NCBI GenBank assembly: GCA_031550535.1 | Contig: JAVBOM010000002.1 | Span: forward strand, 183,481 to 247,480 | DNA from: Avichristensenella sp031550535 | GTDB taxonomy: Bacteria; Bacillota; Clostridia; Christensenellales; Aristaeellaceae | DNA length: 64,000 bases | Direction of reading: 5' to 3' | Shown: piece by piece, positions 1 to 7,975 of the stretch | Layout of the letters: each line of letters starts with the position of its first letter | How positions within the stretch are numbered: position 1 is the stretch's first letter | Notes under the pieces: generated by a model | The model's input: only the letters and a program-made list of their open reading frames with translations | Told to the model about the DNA's origin: nothing | The model's database searches: none | Program-made: the position numbers and the translations under genes

Positions 1-642
1 CGAGGGGACCTGAGCGCCCTCGCGCGCGGCAACGCCTGCCAGATACTCGTCGAAAATGCCGGGGATGTGCGCCAGGTACATGGCCGGGAGCCGCTTGACC
101 TCGTCCCGCGCGCGCTGGTACATGTCCGCGCACGCGAGCGCCTGCGACACGGACATCACCTCGGTGGCCAGCACCGGCGCGCCCTCCCGCAGAAGCGTCC
201 CGATGGCGTCCAGGCCGGTCGGGATCGCGGGAATCTTCGCCATGATGTTCGGCGCGGCGGCGCAGTGCCTCCGGGCGGCGGCGAGGATGTCGTCCACGTC
301 GTTCTCAAAAGGATTCGCCTGGATGGTGACATACCCCTCGCGGCCGCGCGTGCGCTCGTACATCGGCAGGAACACGTCCGCGACCTCCCGCACGAGCGCG
401 AGCTGCAGCTTCGCCTGCGCGCGGCCATCGTCCGGCTCCTTTAGCAGGATGGCGTCCAGCAGCGCCAGCGCGTGCGCGCCCGCTTCCTTATGCATCAGCA
501 TCTTGTACGCGTAGGTCGGGTTTTGCGTGCACCCGACCGCGCCGGCCTCGATCGCGAGCCTCGCCTCTATGGGGGTGACATTGTTGATCCACAGCCGGGT
601 CGGCGTCAGCCCCGTAACCCGGTGAAAATAGCCGGTTTGCAT
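1..642 (-). CDS. Transaldolase-family protein, 3' end cut by window edge
   Basis: The minus-strand frame is open from an ATG at 642 to base 1 (214 codons, no stop), so the C-terminus lies outside the window. The product resembles transaldolase/fructose-6-phosphate aldolase TIM barrels: NPTYAYK near residue 41, VTIQANPFEND near 105, and MAKIP near 134, whose Lys136 is the expected Schiff-base lysine. An AAGAAGG ribosome site precedes the ATG. It would interconvert sugar phosphates in the cytoplasm. It lies downstream of the lacI gene on the same strand, separated by a structured repeat, so co-regulation with the fucosidase cluster is plausible but unproven. Exact substrate is unknown; family assignment is fairly secure. 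Confidence 0.8.
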   Translation of the reverse strand, partial: MQTGYFHRVTGLTPTRLWINNVTPIEARLAIEAGAVGCTQNPTYAYKMLMHKEAGAHALALLDAILLKEPDDGRAQAKLQLALVREVADVFLPMYERTRGREGYVTIQANPFENDVDDILAAARRHCAAAPNIMAKIPAIPTGLDAIGTLLREGAPVLATEVMSVSQALACADMYQRARDEVKRLPAMYLAHIPGIFDEYLAGVAAREGAQVPS

Positions 643-758
643 ACGCGCGCCTTCTTTCTTTTGAGTGATTTGAGTCATTTGGGTTTGATGGGAAAGCTGT
701 TTTTCATCCTGCCGGCACGTCGCGCGCCCCTACGGATACGGGCACACCGTTCGTCACC

Positions 759-984
759 ACCCGCCGCGAAGCAGGCGACAGCCCCAGGGAGCCCGAGGGA
801 CCGCAGTCCCTCGGCTGCAATCAGCCCCGGCGACATGCGCGGCGGGGCGCCGCAGATTCCGCCACCAGTCCCGCAGGACTGGTGGCGGAATCTGTACGTT
901 TACTCAGGGCCGCCCGGAAACGCGTGAGCGTTTCAGGCCCTGTCCTCTCCAAATCGTCAAAAACCTCAGTTTTTGACGACTCTC
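759..984 (+). repeat. Large multi-hairpin extragenic element, copy 1 (family B)
   Basis: Successive hairpins can be read: CCGAGGGAC/GTCCCTCGG, a GC-rich hairpin around GGCGACATGCGC, a long stem with the invariant core CCAGTCCCGCAGGACTGG, a GCCGCCCGGAAAC hairpin, and a terminal hairpin with AAAAAC/GTTTTT arms that overlaps the lacI stop codon. It is collinear with copies at 32610-32818 (plus) and 49996-50245 (minus). It fills the gap between lacI and the transaldolase gene; no coding gene was seen at 643-965. Confidence 0.75.
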
Positions 985-1982
985 ACCGACCCCCGCTCCA
1001 CCAGCGCGGTGCCCACCTCGGTCTTGACGAACTCCGGCACCGCCTGGTCGATCTTGGCGTACAGCCGCTCCACGGCCAGCATGCCCAGGCGCTCCTTCGG
1101 CACGGCGATGGTGGTCAGCGGGGGGTCAAGCAGCGCGCACAGCGGAATGTCGTCAAAGCCGACGATGGAGATATCCTCCGGCACGCGCAGGCCCATTTCC
1201 TTGAAGGCGCGAATGGCCCCGGCGGCCAGAATGTCGTTGTCGGCGAAGAACGCGGTCGGCAGTTCCGGCCCCTTCTGCAGCAGCGCGGTCATGTCGGCGC
1301 ACGCGCCCTCGATGGAAGGGGTCAGCGGGAACGAGAAATCATGCCGCCTTTCCAGCCCAAACCGGCGAAATGCGTTGCGGAACCCCTGGTGCCGCTCCGA
1401 AAAGTTGACGGTGCGGACCTTGCTGGTCAGGTAGCCGATGCGCGTGTGGCCATGCTCGGCCAGATACCGAACGGCCAGGAACGCGCCCTGCGCATTGTTG
1501 ATGGTCACGCAATCCAGCGGCAGGTGCTCGTAGTACGCGTCCAGCACGACGAGCGGCGCGTCCACGGTCAGAAAGTCCTCAATGCCGGCGGGCGTCAGCT
1601 CCGTCGCCAGCAGAATGACGCCGCGGCACTTGGCGGCGTTCAGGCTGGCCAGCTTCTGCCGGATGTTGTCCTCGGCATGGACGTAGGTAATCATCAGCCG
1701 CGCGCCGAACTGGTTCGCCCGGTTTTCGACGCCCTGCATCATCATGGAGAAGAACGACGTGTCCAGCCCCGCGGTCGCCCGCTGCTTGAAGATGACGAAA
1801 TGGATCGCGTGCGAGGGCGGCTGCGCGCGCTGGGATACCTTGGCATAGCCGAGCGAGCGCACCGCTTCCAGCACGCGCGCGCGCGTTTCTTCATTGACGC
1901 CGGGCCGGTTGTTGATCGCCAGCGAAACGGTCGCGGGCGACAGGCCGAGCGCCTCGGCGATGTCCTTGACTCGAATGGCCAC
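966..1982 (-). CDS. LacI-family transcriptional regulator
   Basis: This 338-residue protein has a LacI helix-turn-helix at the N-terminus (VKDIAEALGLSPATVS, hinge to about residue 60) and a periplasmic-binding-protein-like sensor domain (about 65-335, with GFDDIPLC and AIRAFKEMGLRVPEDISIVG typical of the family). The start is GTG at 1982, directly after the TAA of the upstream racemase-like gene, so the two are translationally coupled. It presumably represses or activates nearby glycan genes in response to a sugar; the ligand cannot be read from sequence. Its stop codon sits inside the terminal hairpin of a family-B repeat, which may act as 3' end structure. Confidence 0.93.
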   Translation of the reverse strand: MAIRVKDIAEALGLSPATVSLAINNRPGVNEETRARVLEAVRSLGYAKVSQRAQPPSHAIHFVIFKQRATAGLDTSFFSMMMQGVENRANQFGARLMITYVHAEDNIRQKLASLNAAKCRGVILLATELTPAGIEDFLTVDAPLVVLDAYYEHLPLDCVTINNAQGAFLAVRYLAEHGHTRIGYLTSKVRTVNFSERHQGFRNAFRRFGLERRHDFSFPLTPSIEGACADMTALLQKGPELPTAFFADNDILAAGAIRAFKEMGLRVPEDISIVGFDDIPLCALLDPPLTTIAVPKERLGMLAVERLYAKIDQAVPEFVKTEVGTALVERGSVRVVKN

Positions 1983-2642
1983 TTACTCAGGATACCTCCC
2001 CGCAATCTCGTTCAGACACGGCTCCGGGCTCGCGATCACAGGGATGGAAACCAGCGCGGCGAGCGCGCGCTCCATCCGCATCATCGACGCCTGCGCCAGC
2101 ACGACGCACGCCGCGCCGTTTGCCGCGAGCGCGGTCACGGTATCCCGGATCAGCGCGTCGTGCTTCTCGGGCGCGCCGGAAATCAGCGCCTGGTACGCGC
2201 CTTCCGCCAGCCCGCTGATGACGTCGATTTCGCGCCCCTCATCCGCTGCCACGGCCTTCAGCAGCCGCGCGGTCGGGTCCAGCGTGGTCGGCAGTGTCGC
2301 CACGACGGCGATTTTCCGGTGCGAACGCACGGCCTGCCGCGCCATCGCCTCGTCAATGCGCACGATCGGCGTGGAGACGAGCTTTTGCCCCTCGGCCACC
2401 AGATCGCCCACGGACGAGCATGTGTTCAGGATCACGTCCGCGCCCATCTGCTCGGCGCAGCGGTAGTACGTCAGCATGCGGTCACGCACGCTGCCCGTCA
2501 CTTCACCGGCCTTGACACACGCGCCGATGATCGCGTCGTCCACAATGCTGACCAGATGAAAGTGCGGCAGAATCGCGTTAATCTTCGCCTGCAGCGGATC
2601 GAGCAAGCCCTTGCCCGTAAAGATGGCAACCATCCGTTTCAT
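1983..2642 (-). CDS. Aspartate/glutamate racemase-like protein
   Basis: The 219-residue product matches the Asp/Glu/hydantoin racemase superfamily by length and by the NTCSSVGDL motif (Cys75), which carries one catalytic cysteine. The position of the second cysteine reads VVLAQASM instead of the usual CxxM-like motif, so the two-cysteine racemase mechanism may not operate. It starts at ATG 2642 behind a sigma-A-like promoter and runs without a gap into lacI. Being operon partner of a LacI regulator in a sugar cluster suggests a role linked to sugar metabolism or another superfamily chemistry such as decarboxylation or isomerisation. Substrate unknown. Confidence 0.75.
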   Translation of the reverse strand: MKRMVAIFTGKGLLDPLQAKINAILPHFHLVSIVDDAIIGACVKAGEVTGSVRDRMLTYYRCAEQMGADVILNTCSSVGDLVAEGQKLVSTPIVRIDEAMARQAVRSHRKIAVVATLPTTLDPTARLLKAVAADEGREIDVISGLAEGAYQALISGAPEKHDALIRDTVTALAANGAACVVLAQASMMRMERALAALVSIPVIASPEPCLNEIAGRYPE

Positions 2643-2668
2643 GGTGATTCACCCCTTCTGCTGTTTCC

Positions 2669-2697
2669 ATACTAACAAGCAAAACCCAGGCAGTCAA
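2669..2697 (-). promoter_or_regulatory. Sigma-A-like promoter for racemase-lacI
   Basis: On the minus strand TTGACT (2697-2692) and TAGTAT (2674-2669) are 17 bp apart, 27 bp upstream of the racemase-like ATG, in an AT-richer gap after the fucosidase gene. Confidence 0.75.
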
Positions 2698-2730
2698 GAC
2701 AAAGCTTTAATTGAAATTTAGGCGCGTTGT

Positions 2731-4155
2731 TTAATCCTTATCAACCCGCAGCGCCCACGCGTGCTCGCACGGCAATTCCGCCGGCAGCGTCACGGTCAGC
2801 GCCTCCGCATCCTGTGCGAACGGCAGCGGCGCGCCGTGCCCGAGCAGGGACACACGCCCTATGTTCGGCAACCGCTCCCCGGACAGCGCGCGGATGGAAA
2901 GCTGCCCGCCGTCCGGCCTGCCCAGCGCGATGGCGTAGACCGCGCCGTCTTTTTGCGTAAACCGGAAGTCCTTCGCGGTAAAGGCGTTGCCCCGGATGTC
3001 CGCCTCGCCGCCCGCCTTTACCTGGTCGTTGATGCGCGCCACGTCGTAGTCCTCGTCCTGCACGCCCGTCGGGCCTTCCGCCGCGATGTTCCACGGACGC
3101 GTGCCATAGATCGCCTCGCCGTTCACGCGCAGCCAATCCCCGATGGCGAAAAGCTCGCGCCGCGCGTCCGGGTGGAAACCGCCCTCGGTCGTCGGCCCGA
3201 CGTTCAGCAGCAGGGTGCCGTTTTTCGACACGACATCGCAGAGCTGGTGGATGACATCGCGCGCGGGCCGGTATTTTGGCGCCTGCACGATGCACCAGGT
3301 GACGTTGTCCTCCAGCCGGTCGTCCGTCTGCCACGTGAACGGCTTGGGCTGGGAGAAGCTGCCGCGCTCGATGTCGCGGACGCCCGTGCCCTCCGGGAAG
3401 TCGACCTGCTTGTACGTGAGGACACCGTCCGGTTTGGCGCCCCGGAAATGCCGCGCCATGTCCAGCTTGTACGATTCCTTGATGATGTTCGCACGGCTGT
3501 CGAAGTACACGATGTCCGGCCCGTACTGGTCGACGACCTCGATTATCTTGTCGCGCCACGTGGCGCAGAAGGGGTCGTCCGGCAGGCGGTACGGCGCGTA
3601 GCGGTTCGTCTCCAGCGGCAGCGCGGGGCCGTAGAAGATTTCATTTTCCGGCGCGTACACGTCAGCCTCGTTGTCGGTGGACATGAACCACCCCCAGAGC
3701 CAGTGGTGGTGGAACGTCGCCAGCACCTTGACACCGCGCCTGCGCAGCGCCGCCGCGCACTCGCCGAACACGTCGCGTTTCGGCCCGTAGGCCACGCTGT
3801 TGACGGGGTTCACGCGGCTGTTCCACAGGGAGAAGTTGTCGCAGTGCTCGGCGACCGGTCCGGCATACTTCGCGCCCGCGCGGACGGTCAGCTCCGCCCA
3901 TTCCTCGGGATCGAACGCCTCGCCCTTGAGCATCGGGTAGAAGTCCTTGTACCCGAAATCCTTCAGCGGGCCGTAGGTTTCGACATGATGCTTGCTCTGC
4001 AGCAACTCCTTGCAGTACATGTTGCGGGAATACCACTCGTTTTGAAACGCGGGCACGCTGTACGGCCCCCAATGGAAGAAAAGGCCGAATTTCAGGTCCC
4101 GGTACCAGTCCGGCGTCTCCTGGGCAAGGCTCGTCCAATCGGCTTGCGGGTTCAT
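2731..4155 (-). CDS. Alpha-L-fucosidase, GH29
   Basis: This 474-residue protein would release alpha-L-fucose from glycans. The GH29 barrel starts near the N-terminus (WYRDLKFGLFFHWGPYSVPAF) and contains AKYAGPVAEHCDNFSLW and PDIVYFDSR, whose Asp219 sits where the GH29 nucleophile is found. LLNVGPTTEGGF (about residue 316) is a further family signature. A C-terminal beta-sandwich follows from about 380. No signal peptide is visible, so it probably acts in the cytoplasm on imported oligosaccharides. A GAGGAGG site precedes ATG 4155. The acetylesterase gene lies 87 bp upstream on the same strand, with a family-A repeat between them. Confidence 0.93.
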   Translation of the reverse strand: MNPQADWTSLAQETPDWYRDLKFGLFFHWGPYSVPAFQNEWYSRNMYCKELLQSKHHVETYGPLKDFGYKDFYPMLKGEAFDPEEWAELTVRAGAKYAGPVAEHCDNFSLWNSRVNPVNSVAYGPKRDVFGECAAALRRRGVKVLATFHHHWLWGWFMSTDNEADVYAPENEIFYGPALPLETNRYAPYRLPDDPFCATWRDKIIEVVDQYGPDIVYFDSRANIIKESYKLDMARHFRGAKPDGVLTYKQVDFPEGTGVRDIERGSFSQPKPFTWQTDDRLEDNVTWCIVQAPKYRPARDVIHQLCDVVSKNGTLLLNVGPTTEGGFHPDARRELFAIGDWLRVNGEAIYGTRPWNIAAEGPTGVQDEDYDVARINDQVKAGGEADIRGNAFTAKDFRFTQKDGAVYAIALGRPDGGQLSIRALSGERLPNIGRVSLLGHGAPLPFAQDAEALTVTLPAELPCEHAWALRVDKD

Positions 4156-4187
4156 GGTTCGTCCTCCTCGTGAGAATTCTTACGTAG

Positions 4188-4247
4188 ACGGCGGCGCTGA
4201 TTCGGAGGATTGGGCGCCATAAGAGGATTTCGCAAGAAATCCTTACC
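4188..4247. repeat. Family-A two-hairpin palindromic repeat
   Basis: Full copy: hairpin GGCGC..GATT/AATC..GCGCC plus hairpin GGATTTC-TTGC-GAAATCC. Its edge supplies the TAA stop of the acetylesterase gene at 4243-4245. Confidence 0.85.
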
Positions 4248-5706
4248 GTTTTTCAAAGGTGACCGGCACCTGGTAGAACGCGAGCGGCGGCAGGTATGTC
4301 ACGCTGTCCAGCGGCGGCGTGCGCGTCGGGTTCGCTTGCCACGCGAAGGAAACGGCGGCATCGCGTTCCGGTGCGCGGGCGAGCGTCAGCAGCAGTTCGC
4401 CCGGGCGGTTTCGGTCCACCATGAGGGATTCAACGGCGATTTCTCCGGCAGCGTCGCGGACGGTGAAGCCAGCATGCGCGGGGTCCGCGTCCGGCAGCGT
4501 CAGCGCGGCGGCGTGATCGAACCGCAGGCAAAGCGCGCGGCCCGCACAAACGGTCCTGGCGATGTCCGGCGCGGCGAGCGGGGCGGTCCCGTACAGCGCG
4601 TGCCCGCACTGACGCGCCAGGCGCTCGCCGAGCATCGCGTTCGCGTGCGCGCCGTTGTGGATGCCGTCCGACAGCCCCGCGTCCAGCGTCGGCAGCGCGT
4701 ACACGCCCGGGATGCTCCGCGCGGCCATCCGCTGCGCCTCGCGCACAAGGCCCCAGCCCTCGTCGCTGGCGGGCATCAGCGCGCGGTTGAGCTGGAACGT
4801 GAACACCGGGATGTCGTATCCCAGCGCGCGCCGAAGTGACTCGACCACGTGCGCGAACCGCTCGCCATAATCGGCGCAGGTGTCCGGCTTCGCGTCCGAG
4901 CAGCCTTGGTACCACAGCACGCCCGCCGGGTCGCTGCCCGAGGCGCGCACGCGGGCGATCAGGCGCGCGAGAAGGGAGGGATTTCTTGCGAAATCCCCTT
5001 GTGGCGCCCGATTTTCCAAATCAGCGCCGCCTTCCAGGTCACCGCTCTCCCGGTCGTCCCAGCGCGCGATCGGCTGGCCGCCGAGCGCCGTGGATACCAG
5101 CCCGACCGGCCGGCGCGAGAGGGCCGAAAACTGCCGGGCGAACGAAAGATACGGGGAGGAGCCGGGATTGCCCATCTCAATGCACGTGTCATCGCCCGCG
5201 CCGGTCGATTCGTTCAGCGGGTGGCACGCGAGGTCCCACGCACCGTTGTTGCGGAAGTGGTGCACCATCAGGTCTGGCGGGTCGTACGCGCTGTCCCTGG
5301 CGTATCCGGCGGCGTTGGACTGCCCGGCAATGACGAACACATCCCCGACACAGACGTGCAGCCGCAGATCACCCCGGAACATCCAGGCAAGCCCCGGTGT
5401 CGTGGACACGGTGTCCAGCCCCGTCTCGATCCGGTACGGCCCGCCCGCCGGGGCGAGGAGCCGCGCGCGCCACGTCCCGCCATGACCGTCCGCGTCCCGC
5501 GTGAACTCCGCCGGTTCCCACGGCAGCACAGGGAACCCGTCCGCCTCGTTCACCAGCCGAAAAACCGGGCGGGTGGTCGCGACGCCGACGTCGATGGCCG
5601 CCTGCGGCAGGGTCCAGGTGCCGTCCAGGGCGATGGCCGCGAAGCCGTCCCGGTGCTGCAATACCTGCCAGTCCGCTGGCCCGTGCGCGATGAGCGTTCC
5701 ATGCAT
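4243..5706 (-). CDS. Sialate O-acetylesterase-like SGNH hydrolase with in-frame repeat insertion
   Basis: The product (487 residues) resembles sialate 9-O-acetylesterases/SGNH carbohydrate esterases: VFVIAGQSNAAG with Ser130 as nucleophile, the LWYQGCSDA block, and DGIHNGAHAN carrying the likely Asp-His pair. It would remove acetyl groups from glycans before hydrolysis. I chose ATG 5706 because GGAGG lies 7 bp before it; an ATG 15 bp upstream overlaps that site. Residues about 226-245 (GADLENRAPQGDFARNPS) are encoded by a family-A palindromic repeat inserted in frame. The stop codon is also provided by another copy of the repeat. No signal peptide is seen. Confidence 0.85.
   Translation of the reverse strand: MHGTLIAHGPADWQVLQHRDGFAAIALDGTWTLPQAAIDVGVATTRPVFRLVNEADGFPVLPWEPAEFTRDADGHGGTWRARLLAPAGGPYRIETGLDTVSTTPGLAWMFRGDLRLHVCVGDVFVIAGQSNAAGYARDSAYDPPDLMVHHFRNNGAWDLACHPLNESTGAGDDTCIEMGNPGSSPYLSFARQFSALSRRPVGLVSTALGGQPIARWDDRESGDLEGGADLENRAPQGDFARNPSLLARLIARVRASGSDPAGVLWYQGCSDAKPDTCADYGERFAHVVESLRRALGYDIPVFTFQLNRALMPASDEGWGLVREAQRMAARSIPGVYALPTLDAGLSDGIHNGAHANAMLGERLARQCGHALYGTAPLAAPDIARTVCAGRALCLRFDHAAALTLPDADPAHAGFTVRDAAGEIAVESLMVDRNRPGELLLTLARAPERDAAVSFAWQANPTRTPPLDSVTYLPPLAFYQVPVTFEKR
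4974..5032. repeat. Family-A repeat inside a coding sequence
   Basis: A near-consensus copy (GGGATTTCTTGCGAAATCCC plus the GGCGCCCGATTTT hairpin) lies within the acetylesterase gene and is translated in frame on the minus strand. Confidence 0.9.
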
Positions 5707-5726
5707 GGGTTTGACCTCCATTTTAG

Positions 5727-5760
5727 TGGCGGCGCGAATTCGAAGAATCAGGCGCCATCA
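5727..5760. repeat. Partial family-A repeat
   Basis: Only the GGCGC/GCGCC hairpin is present (GATTCGAAGAATC core), just upstream of the acetylesterase ribosome site. Confidence 0.65.
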
Positions 5761-5770
5761 GGGCACCGGA

Positions 5771-5948
5771 GGGAAGCGCCGCCAGCGGCGGAAACAGCGA
5801 CCCGCAGGTGTGGCCCGACACAAAACCGGAACCGAGAGCGCCCGCTGTGCGGGATAAAGCGAGGGGGAGGTTCGCCCCGGCACAGAGCACTGGACGCAAA
5901 TGCGGCCAGTGCGACAATACCGAGGAGCTTTCGCCAGTAATCCCGGCT
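5771..5948 (-). repeat. Family-C intergenic repeat
   Basis: Read on the minus strand, segments CTCGGTATTGTCGCACTG, GCTCTGTGCCG and CGCTTTATCC reappear in order at 26226-26335. No gene was seen here. The element fills the gap between the response regulator and the acetylesterase. Confidence 0.6.
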
Positions 5949-5949
5949 T

Positions 5950-6714
5950 CTAGGACTCTTTCGCCCGATAGGCGCTCGGGGTCTCCCCGACGGCCTTCTT
6001 GAACACCTTGGCAAAATAAAAATAGTCGCTGTACCCGACCTCGGCGGCGATCGCGGCGACCGGCATGTCGGTTTCCAGCAGCAGCGCGGTCGCCCGGTCC
6101 ATCCGGATGCGCGTCAGGTAGCCGCTGAACGTCTCGCCCGTCACCTGGCGGAAAAGCTGGCCCGCGTAGCTCTTGTGGATGGCGCAGAGCACGGCGAGGT
6201 CCTCCGCGGAGATGTCCCGGCGGTAGTTCTGGTGGACAAAGTGCAGCATTTGGTTGACCGTCTTGTTCGCGGTGACGGGCGGCGGCTCGCCCGGAGGCGG
6301 CGCCTCCCGCTCGGCGGGCGCGGGAACGGGGGCCGGCCGCGCGGCCTCCAGCCGCCGGTACGCTTTCTCCATGCTGTCAAACAGCTCGTTCTTGCTGAAC
6401 GGCTTCAGGCAATAGCTGATGGCGTTGTAGAACAGGGCCTTCTGCGCGTAGGCGAACTCCGCGTGGTCGCTGATCATCACGAACATCGTCGGCAGGCTGA
6501 GTTCGCCGGCGCGCCGCAGCAGCTCCAGCCCGGTCATGCCCGGCATGGTCACGTCCACAAACGCCAGCTCCGGCCGCCGCTCCCGCAGCAGCATCAGGCC
6601 GTTCAGCCCGTCATACGCCTCGCCGGCCAGCTCAAACCAACCCTGGCTGCGGAGGGTCGCCGACAGGCTCTTGACCACCCATTTTTCATCATCGATGATC
6701 ACCATGCGGTACAT
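5950..6714 (-). CDS. AraC-type response regulator (short YesN-like)
   Basis: This 254-residue protein joins a receiver domain (residues 1-120: acidic pocket DDE at 8-10, phospho-acceptor Asp54 in FVDVTMPG, Lys104 in CLKPFS) to a C-terminal AraC double helix-turn-helix (about 155-254, ending YSDYFYFAKVFKKAVGETPSAYR). Relatives in Clostridia are often about 500 residues with a middle domain; here only a proline-rich linker separates the two. A partner YesM-type histidine kinase would be expected but none is in the window. GGAGG lies before ATG 6714. It is divergent from importer 1, so it probably controls that importer or the acetylesterase-fucosidase genes. Confidence 0.92.
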   Translation of the reverse strand: MYRMVIIDDEKWVVKSLSATLRSQGWFELAGEAYDGLNGLMLLRERRPELAFVDVTMPGMTGLELLRRAGELSLPTMFVMISDHAEFAYAQKALFYNAISYCLKPFSKNELFDSMEKAYRRLEAARPAPVPAPAEREAPPPGEPPPVTANKTVNQMLHFVHQNYRRDISAEDLAVLCAIHKSYAGQLFRQVTGETFSGYLTRIRMDRATALLLETDMPVAAIAAEVGYSDYFYFAKVFKKAVGETPSAYRAKES

Positions 6715-6756
6715 GAAGGGCCTCCGTGCAGTTACTAATACGGTATGCTATGCACG

Positions 6757-6785
6757 ATTCTACTGTCAATATGGAAAAAAGTCAA
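6757..6785 (-). promoter_or_regulatory. Sigma-A-like promoter for the response regulator
   Basis: Minus-strand TTGACT (6785-6780) and TAGAAT (6762-6757), 17 bp apart, lie 43 bp upstream of the response-regulator ATG in an AT-rich divergent region. Confidence 0.7.
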
Positions 6786-6964
6786 TTTTTTGAAGAGTTT
6801 AATTAAATAATACCATGAACATCTAATGTTGCATAGAAAATATTGAATGTTGACATACCCATCTCCATACAAATCTTTTACAATGGGCCTACACATTGAA
6901 CAAAAAAACCATGCTGTTTCCCGCCATTTTAGGCAGACCGAGCGTCGAAAGGATGTGCCGGCAT

Positions 6965-7954
6965 ATGGCCCAGCAGAAAGCAGCCAATCTCCCCGCCGAC
7001 CGTGGCGTCATGAAGGGGCCGAAACAGGGACCCGCCCGGCGCTTCGAACTGTTTTGCCGCAAGCTCGCCCGGCAGTGGCCCTTGATCGCGCTGTGTCTGC
7101 CCGCGATGATCCTGATCATCATCTTCAAGTACGGCCCGATGTACGGCATCCTGATCTCCGTCAAAAACTACCGCCCGATGCGTGGCATCTGGGGCAGCAA
7201 GTGGCTGGATCCCCTGTTCCAGAACTTCACGCGCTTCTTCAACTATGTCAACGCGGGCCCCTTAATCGGCAACACGCTGAAGGTCGGCCTGTGGTCGCTC
7301 GTGTTCACGTACCCGATGCCGATCCTATTCGCCCTGCTGCTGAACGAGCTGCGCGGCAAGTGGTTCAAGCGCGGCGTGCAGACCATCTCGTATGTTCCGC
7401 ATTTCATCTCTGTCGTGGTCGTCGTCGGCATGCTGACGGAGTTCGCGTCCCTGGGCGGCGCGTTCAACATGGTGCGCGGGTGGCTCGGCCTTGCCGCCGT
7501 GAACATGAACGCGGGCAGCAAGTACTTCCTGCCCATGTTCGTCGGCTCGGCCGTGTGGCAGGGGGTCGGCTGGGGGTCGATCGTCTACTTGTCCGCGCTG
7601 GCGAATGTCGATACGTCGCTGTACGACGTCGCCAACATCGACGGCGCGAACCGCTGGCAGAAGGTGCAGCACATCATCTGGCCCGCCATCGTGCCGACCA
7701 CCACGGTTATCCTGATCCTGAACACCGGCTCGGTGCTCAACCAGGACTTCATGAAGATCCTGCTGATGCAGAACGACACGAACCGGACGCAGCTGGACGT
7801 CATCTCCACCTATGTGTACGAGGCCGGCATCATCCAGGGGCAGTTCGGGTACGCGACCGCGGTGGACCTGTTCCGGTCGCTCGCCAGCTTTGCCCTGGTC
7901 ATCAGCACGAATATGGTCGTGCGCAAGATTGACAAGGAGAACAGCCTGTGGTGA
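6965..7954 (+). CDS. Sugar ABC importer 1, LplB-type permease
   Basis: The inner-membrane permease has about six hydrophobic segments, the first at LIALCLPAMILIIIFKYGPMYG, and the binding-protein-dependent permease EAA-like loop ANIDGANRWQKVQHIIWP near the middle of the second half. It resembles LplB/YteP-type polysaccharide or oligosaccharide permeases. The start is uncertain: the frame opens at a TTG at 6896, but ATG 6965 has a GAAAGG upstream and leaves room for a promoter; other in-frame ATGs are at 6911 and 6953. The second permease follows 21 bp later, then the binding protein. No ATPase gene is present, as usual for systems that share an MsmX-type ATPase. Confidence 0.9.
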   Translation: MAQQKAANLPADRGVMKGPKQGPARRFELFCRKLARQWPLIALCLPAMILIIIFKYGPMYGILISVKNYRPMRGIWGSKWLDPLFQNFTRFFNYVNAGPLIGNTLKVGLWSLVFTYPMPILFALLLNELRGKWFKRGVQTISYVPHFISVVVVVGMLTEFASLGGAFNMVRGWLGLAAVNMNAGSKYFLPMFVGSAVWQGVGWGSIVYLSALANVDTSLYDVANIDGANRWQKVQHIIWPAIVPTTTVILILNTGSVLNQDFMKILLMQNDTNRTQLDVISTYVYEAGIIQGQFGYATAVDLFRSLASFALVISTNMVVRKIDKENSLW

Positions 7955-7975
7955 GAGAAAAGGAGGGACAAAAGC

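Noticed and set aside
759..984. Family-B element as a riboswitch for the transaldolase gene
   Set aside because: The covarying copies have different orientations relative to flanking genes, so a conserved 5' leader role is not supported.
882..2675. Long open frame of about 597 codons on the plus strand over lacI and the racemase gene
   Set aside because: It is antisense to two well-supported genes; composition (many Arg, His, Gln) is typical of GC-rich shadow frames, and it has no recognisable domain.
6850..6884. TTGACA and TACAAT as a promoter for importer 1
   Set aside because: The spacer is 23 bp, too long for a normal sigma-A promoter; either box alone could still be used with a poorer partner.
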